From: Opitutaceae bacterium | GTDB lineage: Bacteria > Verrucomicrobiota > Verrucomicrobiia > Opitutales > Opitutaceae | Direction: 5' to 3' | Length of the DNA: 64,000 nt | NCBI GenBank assembly: GCA_016794625.1 | Contig: JAEUGY010000097.1 | Span: forward strand, 87,586-151,585 | Shown: positions 8,552-16,309 of the stretch, one piece after another | Position numbering within the stretch: the first letter of the stretch is position 1 | Layout of the letters: the number at the start of each line of letters is the position of its first letter | Translations under genes and position numbers: made by a program | Notes under the pieces: model-generated | The model's database searches: none | Told to the model about the DNA's origin: nothing | What the model saw: the letters and a program-made list of their open reading frames with translations, nothing else

Positions 8552-9211
8552 TCAAATCACCGGCGGGCGCGCCTCGGACAACTGCGAGATCGCGAGCATG
8601 ATGCGCTCGCTGGTCTTCTGGTAGCGGTCCCGGCCCGCTCCGGGCGGATCATAGACGGCGGGTGGAAGCACGGGGCCGAAGGTGACCGAGACCCTTGTCC
8701 CGAGTCGCAGGCCGCCTTTGCGTCCGAATGCCTCGTGGGAGTTGAAGATGCGCACCGGCAGCACCGGCGCCTGCGTCTTGCAGGCGATCAGCCCGACGCC
8801 GGGTTTGGCGGACTGGAGATTGCCATCGGGAGAGCGTGTGCCCTCGGGAAACAGAATGAGGGCCTTGCCTGAATTCAGCGTCTGCAGGACGCGCCGGATG
8901 GCGGTGACATCCGACCCGCCATCTCGATCGACGGGAATGGTGCCGACGCCGTCCAGCCACCAGCTCGCGATGCCCGGCTTCCACAGGGTCTTGCGTGCGA
9001 AAAAGGCCATCTGTCGCGGCACGAGCGAACCGATGATGGGCGGATCGAGGTGGCTGGCGTGGTTGCAGGCGACGATGAACGCGCCGCGCTTCGGGATGTT
9101 CTCGAGTCCGGCGACCTCCCCCCGGAAACAAATGTCGTAGATGGTGAGCGCCAGGTAATGGAAAATTCCGTACAGGAACTCCATGGCGACATGATTGTAG
9201 CGGCGGGTCAT
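8552..9211 (-). CDS. plsC: 1-acyl-sn-glycerol-3-phosphate acyltransferase (PlsC family)
   Basis: A 219-residue membrane-associated acyltransferase that adds the second acyl chain in phospholipid synthesis. It has the catalytic HX4D motif (NHASHLD, His51-Asp56) and FPEGTRS about 80 residues later, the acceptor-binding block. An N-terminal hydrophobic patch (GIFHYLALTIYDI) would attach it to the membrane. Its ATG (9211) overlaps the cmk stop as ATGA, so translation is coupled. The order aroA-cmk-plsC is a recurrent bacterial arrangement. Start at 9211 is preferred over an internal Met at 9184 because of this overlap. Confidence 0.93.
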   Translation of the reverse strand: MTRRYNHVAMEFLYGIFHYLALTIYDICFRGEVAGLENIPKRGAFIVACNHASHLDPPIIGSLVPRQMAFFARKTLWKPGIASWWLDGVGTIPVDRDGGSDVTAIRRVLQTLNSGKALILFPEGTRSPDGNLQSAKPGVGLIACKTQAPVLPVRIFNSHEAFGRKGGLRLGTRVSVTFGPVLPPAVYDPPGAGRDRYQKTSERIMLAISQLSEARPPVI

Positions 9212-9885
9212 GGGACGTGCGGGAGGCGGGCCGCGACTTCGGCCGCCACCCGGGCGACGACCTGGTCGAGGTTCAGGTGGGTGCTGTCGATATCGATCGC
9301 GCCGGGTGGGCAGGTGAGCGGCGCCGTCTTGCGCGACGAGTCGAGCCGGTCGCGCTCCGCCACCGAGTCCTGCTGGCCCTCCTGGGCCCGTCGGCGCGCG
9401 CGCTCCACCGGATCCGCGTGCAGGAAGAAGCGGAGGTCGGCCCCGGGGAAAATCACCGAACCGATGTCGCGCCCCTCCATCACCAGCCCCTTGAAGCCGT
9501 GGGCGCGCGCCACCTCCACCTGGCTGCGCTGGTAATGGAGCAGCGCGGTGCGCACGGCGGGCAGGGCGGCGAAATGGGACACGGCGGCATTGACTTCGGG
9601 GGCGCGGATTTCGTCGCCCGGCACCTTCCCGGCGATTTCCATCTGTGCGGCGGATCCGGACACCCGGGTGCCGAGGCGCAGGCCGGCGAGGGCGGACTCG
9701 ACCGCGGGCCCGTCGCCGGGCGTCACGCCGCGCCTGAGCATTTCCGCGGTGATGGCGCGGTAATGCGCGCCGGTGTCGACATGGAGCAGAGGAAAGCGCG
9801 CGGCGAGGGCCCGGGCGGTGGAGGATTTGCCGGAGGCGGCACCACCGTCGATGGCGACGAGGAGGAAGGGAGGGGAGGCGCCCAT
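9208..9885 (-). CDS. cmk: Cytidylate kinase
   Basis: A 225-residue CMP/dCMP kinase. The P-loop is GGAASGKSS (about residues 13-21), followed by HVDTGAHYRA, which binds the CMP phosphate, and MEGRDIGSVIFPGADLRFFL in the NMP-binding/LID part. Normal family length. The ATG at 9885 shares its A with the last base of the aroA stop (TAATG), and its own stop overlaps the plsC start, so the three genes are translationally coupled. An upstream in-frame extension would overlap aroA and is rejected. Confidence 0.95.
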   Translation of the reverse strand: MGASPPFLLVAIDGGAASGKSSTARALAARFPLLHVDTGAHYRAITAEMLRRGVTPGDGPAVESALAGLRLGTRVSGSAAQMEIAGKVPGDEIRAPEVNAAVSHFAALPAVRTALLHYQRSQVEVARAHGFKGLVMEGRDIGSVIFPGADLRFFLHADPVERARRRAQEGQQDSVAERDRLDSSRKTAPLTCPPGAIDIDSTHLNLDQVVARVAAEVAARLPHVP

Positions 9886-11192
9886 TACGATGTGCGGGAG
9901 GAGGACTGGCGGAGCGTGTCGAGCAATTCGAAGAAGTGGGGAAACGTCTTGGCGCAGCAACCCGGGTCGCGGAGCGTGAGCCACGGCCGGCCGTCGCCGT
10001 GCAGATTGTGGCTCCCGAGGATGCCGAAACTCATGGCAAACCGATGGTCGCCGTAGGTCTCGATCGTCTGCCCGCTGCGCAAGGGGCGCGGTGTGATGGT
10101 GAGTGCATCCTCCTCCTCGATCACCTCCTGGCCCAGTCGGCGGAGTTCGGCCGCCATGCCGGCGACCCGGTCGGTCTCCTGCTTGCGGGTGTGCGCGATT
10201 CCCGTGATGCGGGTCGGACCGCGGAGCAGGGGGGCGATCGCGGCCAGCGTCAGAAACGTATCCGAAATCTCATGAAAGTCCTCGACCCGTCCCCGGACGG
10301 GATCGGCCGCGTCGACCCGGGCCATGACCTCCGCGAAAGCGGAGTCGCCCTGGAGCCCGGCACCCGGCGGACGCAGGCCCGGCAGGTGCAGGCTGCCTCC
10401 GACCACCCGCGGCAACGCCTGAAAATAGCTGGCGGCGGTGGCGTCGGGTTCGACCAGATAGACCGCCGGCGGCGCATACGCGGCCGGCTTCAGGACGAAC
10501 TGCTCCGTCCCCGGAGTGACGCCGGTGTGAACGCCGAATTCGGCCATCAGGCGAAGCGTCATGTCCACAAACGTCCAGCGCACGCTGCCCGTGAGGCGGA
10601 TGGCAATCTCGCCGGCCGCCCGTGGCGCGATCATGAGCAGGGCGGAGAGGAGCTGACTGCTTTCGCTGGGATCGAGATCGACCGCGCCACTGCCGAGTCC
10701 GCCGCCATGGACCTCCAATGGAAAGAATCCCTCTTCGCCGAGACAACGCACCGGCACGCCGAGCGCACGCAGCGCCTCGATCAGCGGTCGCATGGGTCGC
10801 TTGCGCATTTGGGGCACGCCATCGATGCGGTAAACGCCCCGCGGAGCCGTGGCACAGTAGGCGGTGAGAAACCGGGCGGCCGTGCCGGCGAGTCCGACAA
10901 ACAGGTGCACAGGCTCGTCACCGGCGGAGGCGGTGAAGGCGCGGTGCTGTCCCTCGACGTGCACGGTGCCGCGGCTGGCATCGGCGGTCACCGTGATGCC
11001 GAGCGTGCGCAGGGCGGCCGCCATCAGCGCGGTGTCATCGCTGAACAAGGCGCCCTCCAGCCGGACAGGAGCCCGGCCCAAGGCGGCGAGCAGGAGCGCG
11101 CGGTTGGTGAGGCTCTTGGAGCCGGGCAGCCGCACCTCGCCGCGCACCGGGTGGGTGAAGGGAGGCACGGGCAGGAGATCAGGAAGAGACAT
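9885..11192 (-). CDS. aroA: 3-phosphoshikimate 1-carboxyvinyltransferase (EPSP synthase)
   Basis: A 435-residue EPSP synthase joining shikimate-3-phosphate and PEP, step six of the shikimate pathway. GSKSLTNRALLLAAL near residue 24 is the phosphate-binding start; LAGTAARFLTAY is the PEP-binding block (usual GNAGTAMR), RKRPMRPLIEAL follows, and a DHRFAMSF segment (family DHR.AM) lies near the end. The C-terminus AFAE/DFHEISDTFLTLA is also typical. ATG 11192 is chosen for alignment with the family N-terminus. It lies 59 bp after tyrA on the same strand, forming an aromatic amino acid block. Confidence 0.96.
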   Translation of the reverse strand: MSLPDLLPVPPFTHPVRGEVRLPGSKSLTNRALLLAALGRAPVRLEGALFSDDTALMAAALRTLGITVTADASRGTVHVEGQHRAFTASAGDEPVHLFVGLAGTAARFLTAYCATAPRGVYRIDGVPQMRKRPMRPLIEALRALGVPVRCLGEEGFFPLEVHGGGLGSGAVDLDPSESSQLLSALLMIAPRAAGEIAIRLTGSVRWTFVDMTLRLMAEFGVHTGVTPGTEQFVLKPAAYAPPAVYLVEPDATAASYFQALPRVVGGSLHLPGLRPPGAGLQGDSAFAEVMARVDAADPVRGRVEDFHEISDTFLTLAAIAPLLRGPTRITGIAHTRKQETDRVAGMAAELRRLGQEVIEEEDALTITPRPLRSGQTIETYGDHRFAMSFGILGSHNLHGDGRPWLTLRDPGCCAKTFPHFFELLDTLRQSSSRTS

Positions 11193-11251
11193 GAAGGCGG
11201 CTGTCGTGCCCGAATGTCCGGGAGGACACAAGGCGCGGTTTGGCGGGGCGG

Positions 11252-12109
11252 TCAGGGACGAAAACCGGTGCGGAACGCCTTGCCACGCTCCAGCCGGGCG
11301 CGCACCTCGATCCAGTCCCGGTTGGCGAGTGCCGCATGGAAACCGTCGAGCTCCGTCTGAAAGGCCCGGAGGGCGCGCAGGACTTCATCGCGGTTGTGGC
11401 GAAAGATTTCCACCCACATGGTCGGGTCGCTCGCGCCAATCCGGGTCGTGTCGCGGAGCCCGCCGCCCGACAGGTTGCGCCAGCCGGGGTCGCGTTGCGC
11501 GAGAAAGGTGCAGAGCGTGGTGGCGAGGGCCTGGGGCAGGTGGCTGATGTGGGCGACGATTTCATCGTGCCGGTCGGGTGGCAGCGAGGTGACCTCCGCG
11601 CCGAGGTCACTCCAGAACCGCGCCACGGTTTCCGCGGCTGCGGCGTCCGTGCCTTCGAGCGGAGTGACAAAACACACCCGACCTTGGAACAGGTCGGCGG
11701 ACCCGTTTTCCCAGCCGGTCTTCTCGCTGCCCGCCATGGGATGAGCGCCGACAAAGTGGCTGCGCGGGGCGAGGGAAGCGTGGCAGGCCCGGCAGAGGTC
11801 TCCCTTGGTGGAGCCGACGTCGGTGACCACGGCGCCGGCCGGCAGGTGCGGTGCAATCACGCCGGCCAGCTCCACAATCCGATCCACCGGGGCGGCCAGC
11901 ACCACGAGCGAGGCATCACCGACCGCCTCTTCCGGCGAAGACGCCACCCGGGAGCACCATGGCTGCTGCTCGAGCGCGATCCGGACTTCAGGCCGTCGCG
12001 CCCACACCGTGATGCGACGGGCCAGACTCCGCCGATGGGCGGCGAGAGCGACGGAGCCCCCGAGCAGGCCGGGAGCGAGAATGACCAGGGAGTCGAGAGG
12101 ACGGACCAT
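11252..12109 (-). CDS. tyrA: Prephenate dehydrogenase
   Basis: A 285-residue NAD(P)-dependent prephenate dehydrogenase (tyrosine branch). The Rossmann turn is PGLLGGSVAL at residues 13-22. TDVGSTKG and the substrate segment GAHPMAGSEKTG are the family hallmarks, and HISHLPQALATTL is the conserved helix in the C-terminal domain. There is no chorismate mutase or ACT domain, so this is the monofunctional form. It sits between the EVE-domain gene (10 bp upstream) and aroA (59 bp downstream). Confidence 0.95.
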   Translation of the reverse strand: MVRPLDSLVILAPGLLGGSVALAAHRRSLARRITVWARRPEVRIALEQQPWCSRVASSPEEAVGDASLVVLAAPVDRIVELAGVIAPHLPAGAVVTDVGSTKGDLCRACHASLAPRSHFVGAHPMAGSEKTGWENGSADLFQGRVCFVTPLEGTDAAAAETVARFWSDLGAEVTSLPPDRHDEIVAHISHLPQALATTLCTFLAQRDPGWRNLSGGGLRDTTRIGASDPTMWVEIFRHNRDEVLRALRAFQTELDGFHAALANRDWIEVRARLERGKAFRTGFRP

Positions 12110-12119
12110 GCGAAAAAGA

Positions 12120-12536
12120 TCAGCGTTCGGCCAGCCGGAGGATGGTTTCGTATTCGTGACTCTGGAGCGGCATGACAGAAAGACGACTCTGGCGAATCAG
12201 GGAAATGTTGGCCAGGGAAGGCTCGGCCTTGATTTGGGTCAGGGTCACGGGATTGGCGAGCGCTTTGACCACCTTCAACTGGACGGAGACCCAGTCCTCG
12301 CCTGCCTCGGCGGTGGGATCCGGGTAGGCGGTTCTGGACACCTGGGCGATGCCGACCACCTGACGAGGTTCGACGCTGACATAGAAGAGCACCGCATCAC
12401 CCTTCTTCATGGCTCTTAAATTGTTACGTGCCTGATAATTCCGCACGCCATCCCAGGACGTCTGCCGATCCTTGACGAATTGGGACCAGGCGTAGGCCTC
12501 GGGTTCCTGTTTAACCAGCCAGTATTGGGTTGTCAT
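12120..12536 (-). CDS. EVE domain protein
   Basis: A 138-residue cytoplasmic protein made of a single EVE domain (PUA-like fold), also called the thymocyte nuclear protein 1 family. It starts with YWLVKQEPEAYAW and has the WDGVRNYQARNNLRAMKKGD and LFYVS blocks that define the family. EVE domains are thought to bind modified bases in DNA or RNA; the ligand here is unknown. ATG 12536 is chosen because MTTQYWLVK is the usual N-terminus. It is the first gene of the EVE-tyrA-aroA-cmk-plsC run, all close-spaced. Confidence 0.92.
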   Translation of the reverse strand: MTTQYWLVKQEPEAYAWSQFVKDRQTSWDGVRNYQARNNLRAMKKGDAVLFYVSVEPRQVVGIAQVSRTAYPDPTAEAGEDWVSVQLKVVKALANPVTLTQIKAEPSLANISLIRQSRLSVMPLQSHEYETILRLAER

Positions 12537-12567
12537 GGGTCGGTGGTGGCGATGCGCTGCCACGAGA

Positions 12568-12684
12568 ATGGACGCGTCCGCCGAAGAAAAGGCAAAAGCC
12601 CGTCGTGCGATCAGGCTGCTTTATCTCTTGATGGCGCTCGGGATTTTGGTGCCGCTCGTCATCGTCGCCGTGCGGCACTTTTAG
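12568..12684 (+). CDS. Small single-pass membrane protein (38 aa)
   Basis: An ATG at 12568 opens 38 codons ending in TAG at 12682-12684. The first 16 residues are charged (DASAEEKAKARRAIR), followed by a 20-residue hydrophobic segment (LLYLLMALGILVPLVIVAVR) and HF at the end. Charge pattern suggests an N-in membrane peptide. It is divergent from the EVE gene and ends 33 bp before the PIN/TRAM membrane protein, so it may be its upstream partner. The ribosome-binding site is weak (GAGA). Support is only the composition and position. Confidence 0.5.
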   Translation: MDASAEEKAKARRAIRLLYLLMALGILVPLVIVAVRHF

Positions 12685-12717
12685 TCCCAGCCACCCGCGA
12701 CCGGTCTACCCCAACTG

Positions 12718-13725
12718 ATGAAATCCACGCTCTGGCCCATTCGCATCGTTTTTGTCGCCATTTGCGCCGCGGCCGGCTGGCTCGTCTGCTACACCATCCG
12801 CGAATGGGATCATTATCGCGCGCTCGCCACTTTCGCTGGTTTCTCGCTCGGACTGCTTATGGTGCTGGTGGATATCATGTTGCGTGGCTTTTCGCTGCGC
12901 GGACTCAGCGCCGTCACCTTTGGTTTGGGGGTGGGGTTGCTCGTGGCCTACCTCCTGAGCGTTTCGCCGTTGTTGGAGGAAGGAGACCAACAAATCATCT
13001 ACCTCGTTCGGCTCGGCCTGTTTTTGGTGTGTTCGTACCTGGCCACCGTCATTGCCCTGCGCGGCAAGGATGAGTTCAACCTCGTGATTCCCTATGTGCG
13101 GTTTGTGCCGCACGAAGTCGACGTACCCCTCGTGGTGGTCGATTCCAGTGCCTTGATTGACGGCCGGATAGTGCGGGTCTGTGAGGCGGGGTTCCTCAGT
13201 GCCGCTCTCGTCATCCCGCGGTTCGTCCTGCAGGAGATCCAGAGCATTGCCGACTCCGACGACCCCCACAAACAGGCGCGCGGCCGACGCGGGCTCGAAG
13301 TGCTCAATCAACTTCGCCAGATCAAACGCCTCGATTTGCGCGTGCCCGAAAGCGATGCCAAGACCGGGGAGCTCGAGGCCAAGCTGGTTTTCATCGCGCA
13401 GTCGATGAAGGCGCGCTTGCTCACGAACGACTACAACCTGGCCAAAATGGCGGAGTTCCAAGGTGTGCAATGGCTTAACCTGCATGCCCTGTCCAAGGCA
13501 CTCCGCCCCCAACTCGTCCTCGGGGAAACCCTGGAAATCGAACTGGTCAAGGCCGGCAAGGAGGAAGGCCAGGCCGTGGGTTACCTCGAAGACGGATCGA
13601 TGGTGGTCGTGGCAGAAGGCCGCCCGCACATCGGACAGACCGTGCATGTCGAGATCACCAGCATTGTCCCCTCCAGTGCGGGCAAACTCATCTTCGCCCG
13701 CGTGCAGTCGGAGCGACGCCTGTAG
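12718..13725 (+). CDS. PIN and TRAM domain membrane protein (YacL type)
   Basis: A 335-residue protein. Residues 1-110 hold about four transmembrane helices. A PIN nuclease domain begins at about residue 139 with VVDSSALIDGR, and keeps the acidic residues in TNDYNLAKMA. The last 60 residues (LVLGETLEIELVKAGKEEGQAVGYLEDGSMVVV) form a TRAM domain, a predicted RNA-binding fold. The architecture is that of YacL/'PIN/TRAM domain containing ATPase-less' proteins of many bacteria. Membrane-anchored RNase activity is inferred, not shown. No clear partner besides the small ORF upstream. Confidence 0.9.
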   Translation: MKSTLWPIRIVFVAICAAAGWLVCYTIREWDHYRALATFAGFSLGLLMVLVDIMLRGFSLRGLSAVTFGLGVGLLVAYLLSVSPLLEEGDQQIIYLVRLGLFLVCSYLATVIALRGKDEFNLVIPYVRFVPHEVDVPLVVVDSSALIDGRIVRVCEAGFLSAALVIPRFVLQEIQSIADSDDPHKQARGRRGLEVLNQLRQIKRLDLRVPESDAKTGELEAKLVFIAQSMKARLLTNDYNLAKMAEFQGVQWLNLHALSKALRPQLVLGETLEIELVKAGKEEGQAVGYLEDGSMVVVAEGRPHIGQTVHVEITSIVPSSAGKLIFARVQSERRL

Positions 13726-13805
13726 GCCCCGCGGACCCGTCCCGCCCCGCACCATTTTGGTATTTACTCGCGCCGCCCCCTTGCCCACAACGTCCCCTTA
13801 CGTCT

Positions 13806-13881
13806 GGGGCAGTAGCTCAGTTGATAGAGCGCTTCGTTCGCAATGAAGAGGTCGTGGGTTTGATTCCCATCTGCTCCACCA
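13806..13881 (+). tRNA. tRNA-Ala (anticodon CGC)
   Basis: A complete 76-base cloverleaf with encoded CCA. Acceptor stem GGGGCAG/CTGCTCC contains the G3-U70 wobble that defines alanine tRNA. D-stem GCTC/GAGC, anticodon arm CTTCG-TTCGCAA-TGAAG with anticodon CGC, variable loop AGGTC, T-stem GTGGG/CCCAT. The D-loop is AGTTGATA (A at position 19 rather than G) and the T-loop TTTGATT (T at 56 rather than C), so the tertiary pair 19-56 would be A-U. Confidence 0.95.
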
Positions 13882-14224
13882 AATTTGGAACCCGTTAATC
13901 CATAGCGATTGACGGGTTTCTGCTTTTGGAGGGGTGCTAAACGCACAGCGACAGTTTCAGCACGACCCAGAAAATTCCATGTCGTTTCAGGTCGTTTTCC
14001 CCCCTTGAAGAACACGTACCAGGGTCGGTGGCAGGGTGATGGAGATCCGCGAAAACGTTGGTCGGTGGGGTTGCTTCCGTGGTTATCGCAACCGCGTTTC
14101 GTCCGGTGTGACGATTGCGATCAAAGTAAGACAACGCATTTGGGACGAGAGAGATTCTGTGGAACCGGAGGGCGTTGAACGATCCAGTAGCTCTGCTCCC
14201 CGTCAGTCGCTCGCCCCAATGTTT
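13882..14224. other. Gene-free stretch between tRNA-Ala and the toxin gene
   Basis: No gene supported. It starts with the terminator described at 13889-13925 and has a weak inverted repeat GGTTGC/GCAACC around 14069-14093. No integrase or repeat of the tRNA 3' end was found. Confidence 0.5.
13889..13925 (+). terminator. Rho-independent terminator after tRNA-Ala
   Basis: AACCCGTTAATC at 13889-13900 pairs with GATTGACGGGTT at 13907-13918 (12 bp, one G-T wobble), with a six-base loop and a T-rich tail TCTGCTTTT. Confidence 0.8.
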
Positions 14225-14542
14225 TCAAGGATCGAGCGCGAAACGTAGCGCCGTCTTTACCTGCTCCATCTGCTGAGCTGTGAGCCGGCCCAACCGTCGA
14301 ATCGATTTCTCGTGGCCGACGCTCGTCAGTCCTTGGACATTCACCCCGGATTCCCGGTCTAGGAATTTCAGCCTTCCGAGCGGAACCTCGTAATCCGACC
14401 CACGATTTTCGGTCGTGAGGGGTGCGCAGATAGCCAGCGCCCGGGGAGAGTCCGGGTCTTCCCGTGAAATGACAAGAGCCGGACGAACTTTGCCGACCCT
14501 TCCAAGATCGACGACGTAAAGTTCGCCAGGAATTGGGCTCAT
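14225..14542 (-). CDS. MazF/PemK-family toxin (endoribonuclease)
   Basis: A 105-residue protein with the CcdB/PemK fold signature: GELYVVDLGRVGKVRPALVIS at the N-terminus, then APLTTENRGSDYEVPLG, SGVNVQGLTSV and a final helix LTAQQMEQVKTALRFAL. MazF-family toxins cleave mRNA. The RPALVIS strand and the SGVNVQGL strand carry the usual catalytic Arg/Thr region. ATG 14542 overlaps the antitoxin stop as ATGA, fixing the start and showing translational coupling. The partner antitoxin is RelB/DinJ-like rather than MazE-like. Confidence 0.88.
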   Translation of the reverse strand: MSPIPGELYVVDLGRVGKVRPALVISREDPDSPRALAICAPLTTENRGSDYEVPLGRLKFLDRESGVNVQGLTSVGHEKSIRRLGRLTAQQMEQVKTALRFALDP

Positions 14543-14793
14543 CGTTTGTCCAAGTGCGAATAGTCCGTCTGGTCGAGGTCGCCCCAAACCTTGGCGACGT
14601 GCTCAGTCGGCGGTGCGATGTCGCTGTTATCTTCCAGGGTCACCGAAAACGGGATGGCTTTGCGACGCTCGATCTGAGCGAAAAACATGTTCACCGCTTG
14701 AGTGGACGTCATGCCGAGCTGGTCGAGGATCTTTTCCACGCGCGCCTTCCGGCGTGGGGCAATGCGAGTACGGAGGATGGCGGTTGCTGGCAT
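14539..14793 (-). CDS. RelB/DinJ-family antitoxin
   Basis: An 84-residue antitoxin. The N-terminal 50 residues are of RelB/DinJ ribbon-helix-helix type: TAILRTRIAPRRKARVEKIL, then LGMTSTQAVNMFFAQIERRKAIPFSV, matching the DinJ pattern of helix followed by KALPF. The acidic C-terminus (EDNSDIAPPTEHVAK...DLDQTDYSHLD) would wrap the toxin. ATG 14793 is selected as the first Met before the domain; upstream codons are Cys-rich and unlike coding sequence. It precedes and overlaps the toxin gene, the classical order with antitoxin first and able to repress its own promoter. Confidence 0.85.
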   Translation of the reverse strand: MPATAILRTRIAPRRKARVEKILDQLGMTSTQAVNMFFAQIERRKAIPFSVTLEDNSDIAPPTEHVAKVWGDLDQTDYSHLDKR

Positions 14794-15064
14794 GACACAA
14801 AAGGAGCACAAACGTGCGCAGCACGCGAGACCGGCTGTTCGGTCCTCGTTTGAGTGATTTGCGAGGCTCAATGCGCAGCCGTGTGTCTCCAACGTGACCC
14901 GCGCCCCCTGATTGCCGAAAAGGACGCCTCACTGGGTTTTGCCCACGTTTCTTGCGCCGAATCGATTCTTTAGTCGCGATCGTCTTGTCGGGCTAGATCG
15001 TCAGAAGATTAGGGCTTGGGTGTGGCTGCTTGTGCGATTTGCGTTCGGCACTTGAGCAGTCCAT

Positions 15065-16114
15065 TTACTGCAGATTGCTCAAAGATGGAATGGCGTGAAC
15101 GGTGCGACCGGGATTCCAACGACCGAGCATCGTGTGGGTGATGGGGTGTTCAGGGATGCCGGTTTCGTTGCGCTCGAGCTGGCTGATGAGCTGGTCGGCG
15201 GCGGTTGCTCCGAGGATCTCCCCGTCCTGCAGCACACCCGAAAGGCGGTCGCCGGCCCGGGGGACCAGTAGTCCGACCAAACCAATGTCTTCCGGGATGC
15301 GCGCGCCCGAGTCAGTCACGAGCTCTTCCAGCCGACCCAGAACGGGTCCGATCACGACATCGGGCCGATTGCGCTTGAGCCAGAGGCGGACATTTTCGGT
15401 CGTCCACTGCGGTACGAGCAGAGGCTTGACCGGCCTCAGCTTCAGACGGCTGACCGCAACGTGATAGGCAGCTTCCCAGCGGTATTCCAGCCGACTGTTG
15501 GTCTCCTGGCGCACGGCGAGCCCTGGTCGCTTGTAATCCAACTGGGCGCAGTGTTCCATGGCCAGCAGCATGGATTGATAGTAATCGGTGGCGACCCGGT
15601 TGAATCGATTGGTGCTGGGCGTGATGCCGAGCACAACCACGGCGAAATCCTCCCATTGGAGCTCGATGGGAGTCTGATCGTAAGGGACGGGTGCGAAGAG
15701 GAGTCCGCGGATACCCCGCGCGAGCAGCATTTGGCTGAAGCGCTGATTGCTCATGCCGTCGCGATAGAGCCAGAAGTGCTCCAAACGGTAGCTGCGCTCC
15801 GCCGCCCGGGCTTCGGCGCCAGCGAACATCTGACGAAAAATGGGAGAGGGATGTGTGCGCCAGCCGTCCGCGGTGTCGAACGCGCTCACGAAGGCGAGAG
15901 TGAGTCGCTGAGAGGGCGGGGTGTGGCGTCGACGGCTGCGCATGAGTGCGGCGACGAGCGGGTTCGGGCGGTAACCAAGCTCCTGACAGATGCTCTGCAC
16001 GCGCTGGCGGGTGGCCTCGGAGATGTCGGCCTTGTTGTTAAGAGCCTTGGAGACGGTGGCTACCGAAACCTTGGCGAGACGCGCAATGTCACGGATACCA
16101 GGGGAGGACTTCAT
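15065..16114 (-). CDS. LacI-family transcriptional regulator
   Basis: A 349-residue repressor. The helix-turn-helix is at residues 6-30 (IRDIARLAKVSVATVSKALN) with the hinge (GYRPNPLVAALM) following, and a periplasmic-binding-protein-like effector domain fills the rest (residues 62-349; RGIRGLLFAPVPYDQTPI, VATDYYQSM). ATG 16114 starts right at the HTH; an upstream extension has no HTH. It is divergent from the sialidase-like gene and 75 bases from a TTAACAATTT-W-CG-W-A motif also present upstream of the TonB receptor. Such regulators usually respond to a sugar or derivative. Confidence 0.93.
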   Translation of the reverse strand: MKSSPGIRDIARLAKVSVATVSKALNNKADISEATRQRVQSICQELGYRPNPLVAALMRSRRRHTPPSQRLTLAFVSAFDTADGWRTHPSPIFRQMFAGAEARAAERSYRLEHFWLYRDGMSNQRFSQMLLARGIRGLLFAPVPYDQTPIELQWEDFAVVVLGITPSTNRFNRVATDYYQSMLLAMEHCAQLDYKRPGLAVRQETNSRLEYRWEAAYHVAVSRLKLRPVKPLLVPQWTTENVRLWLKRNRPDVVIGPVLGRLEELVTDSGARIPEDIGLVGLLVPRAGDRLSGVLQDGEILGATAADQLISQLERNETGIPEHPITHTMLGRWNPGRTVHAIPSLSNLQ

Positions 16115-16188
16115 GGGGCGGAGCGGGGTCGCTGAAACGGGGCTGGCGCGGGAGGTGATGAATGATGTAGGGAAAACGCAAGATTGCC

Positions 16189-16203
16189 TTAACAATTTTC
16201 GAA
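16189..16203. promoter_or_regulatory. Candidate operator shared with the TonB receptor region
   Basis: TTAACAATTT followed by TCGAA lies between the divergent lacI and sialidase-like genes (75 bases from the lacI start, 106 from the sialidase start). A 13-of-15 match, TTAACAATTT followed by ACGTA, occurs at 23414-23428. LacI-family operators often have a central CG, as both do. No footprint exists; this is a pattern match only. Confidence 0.4.
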
Positions 16204-16309
16204 CTCTCGGGCTTTCAGGTAGAGAAGGGCATCGCGAAGCTGCTTCTTCCGCTGGGCAAGAGGTACTTGTCCGCGGACTTTTCCCTTCAACCCTCGACGA
16301 ATTCGATCA

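Noticed and set aside
13882..15064. Possible integrated island behind tRNA-Ala
   Set aside because: A toxin-antitoxin pair is present, but no integrase and no repeat of the tRNA 3' end was seen, so an island call is not justified.
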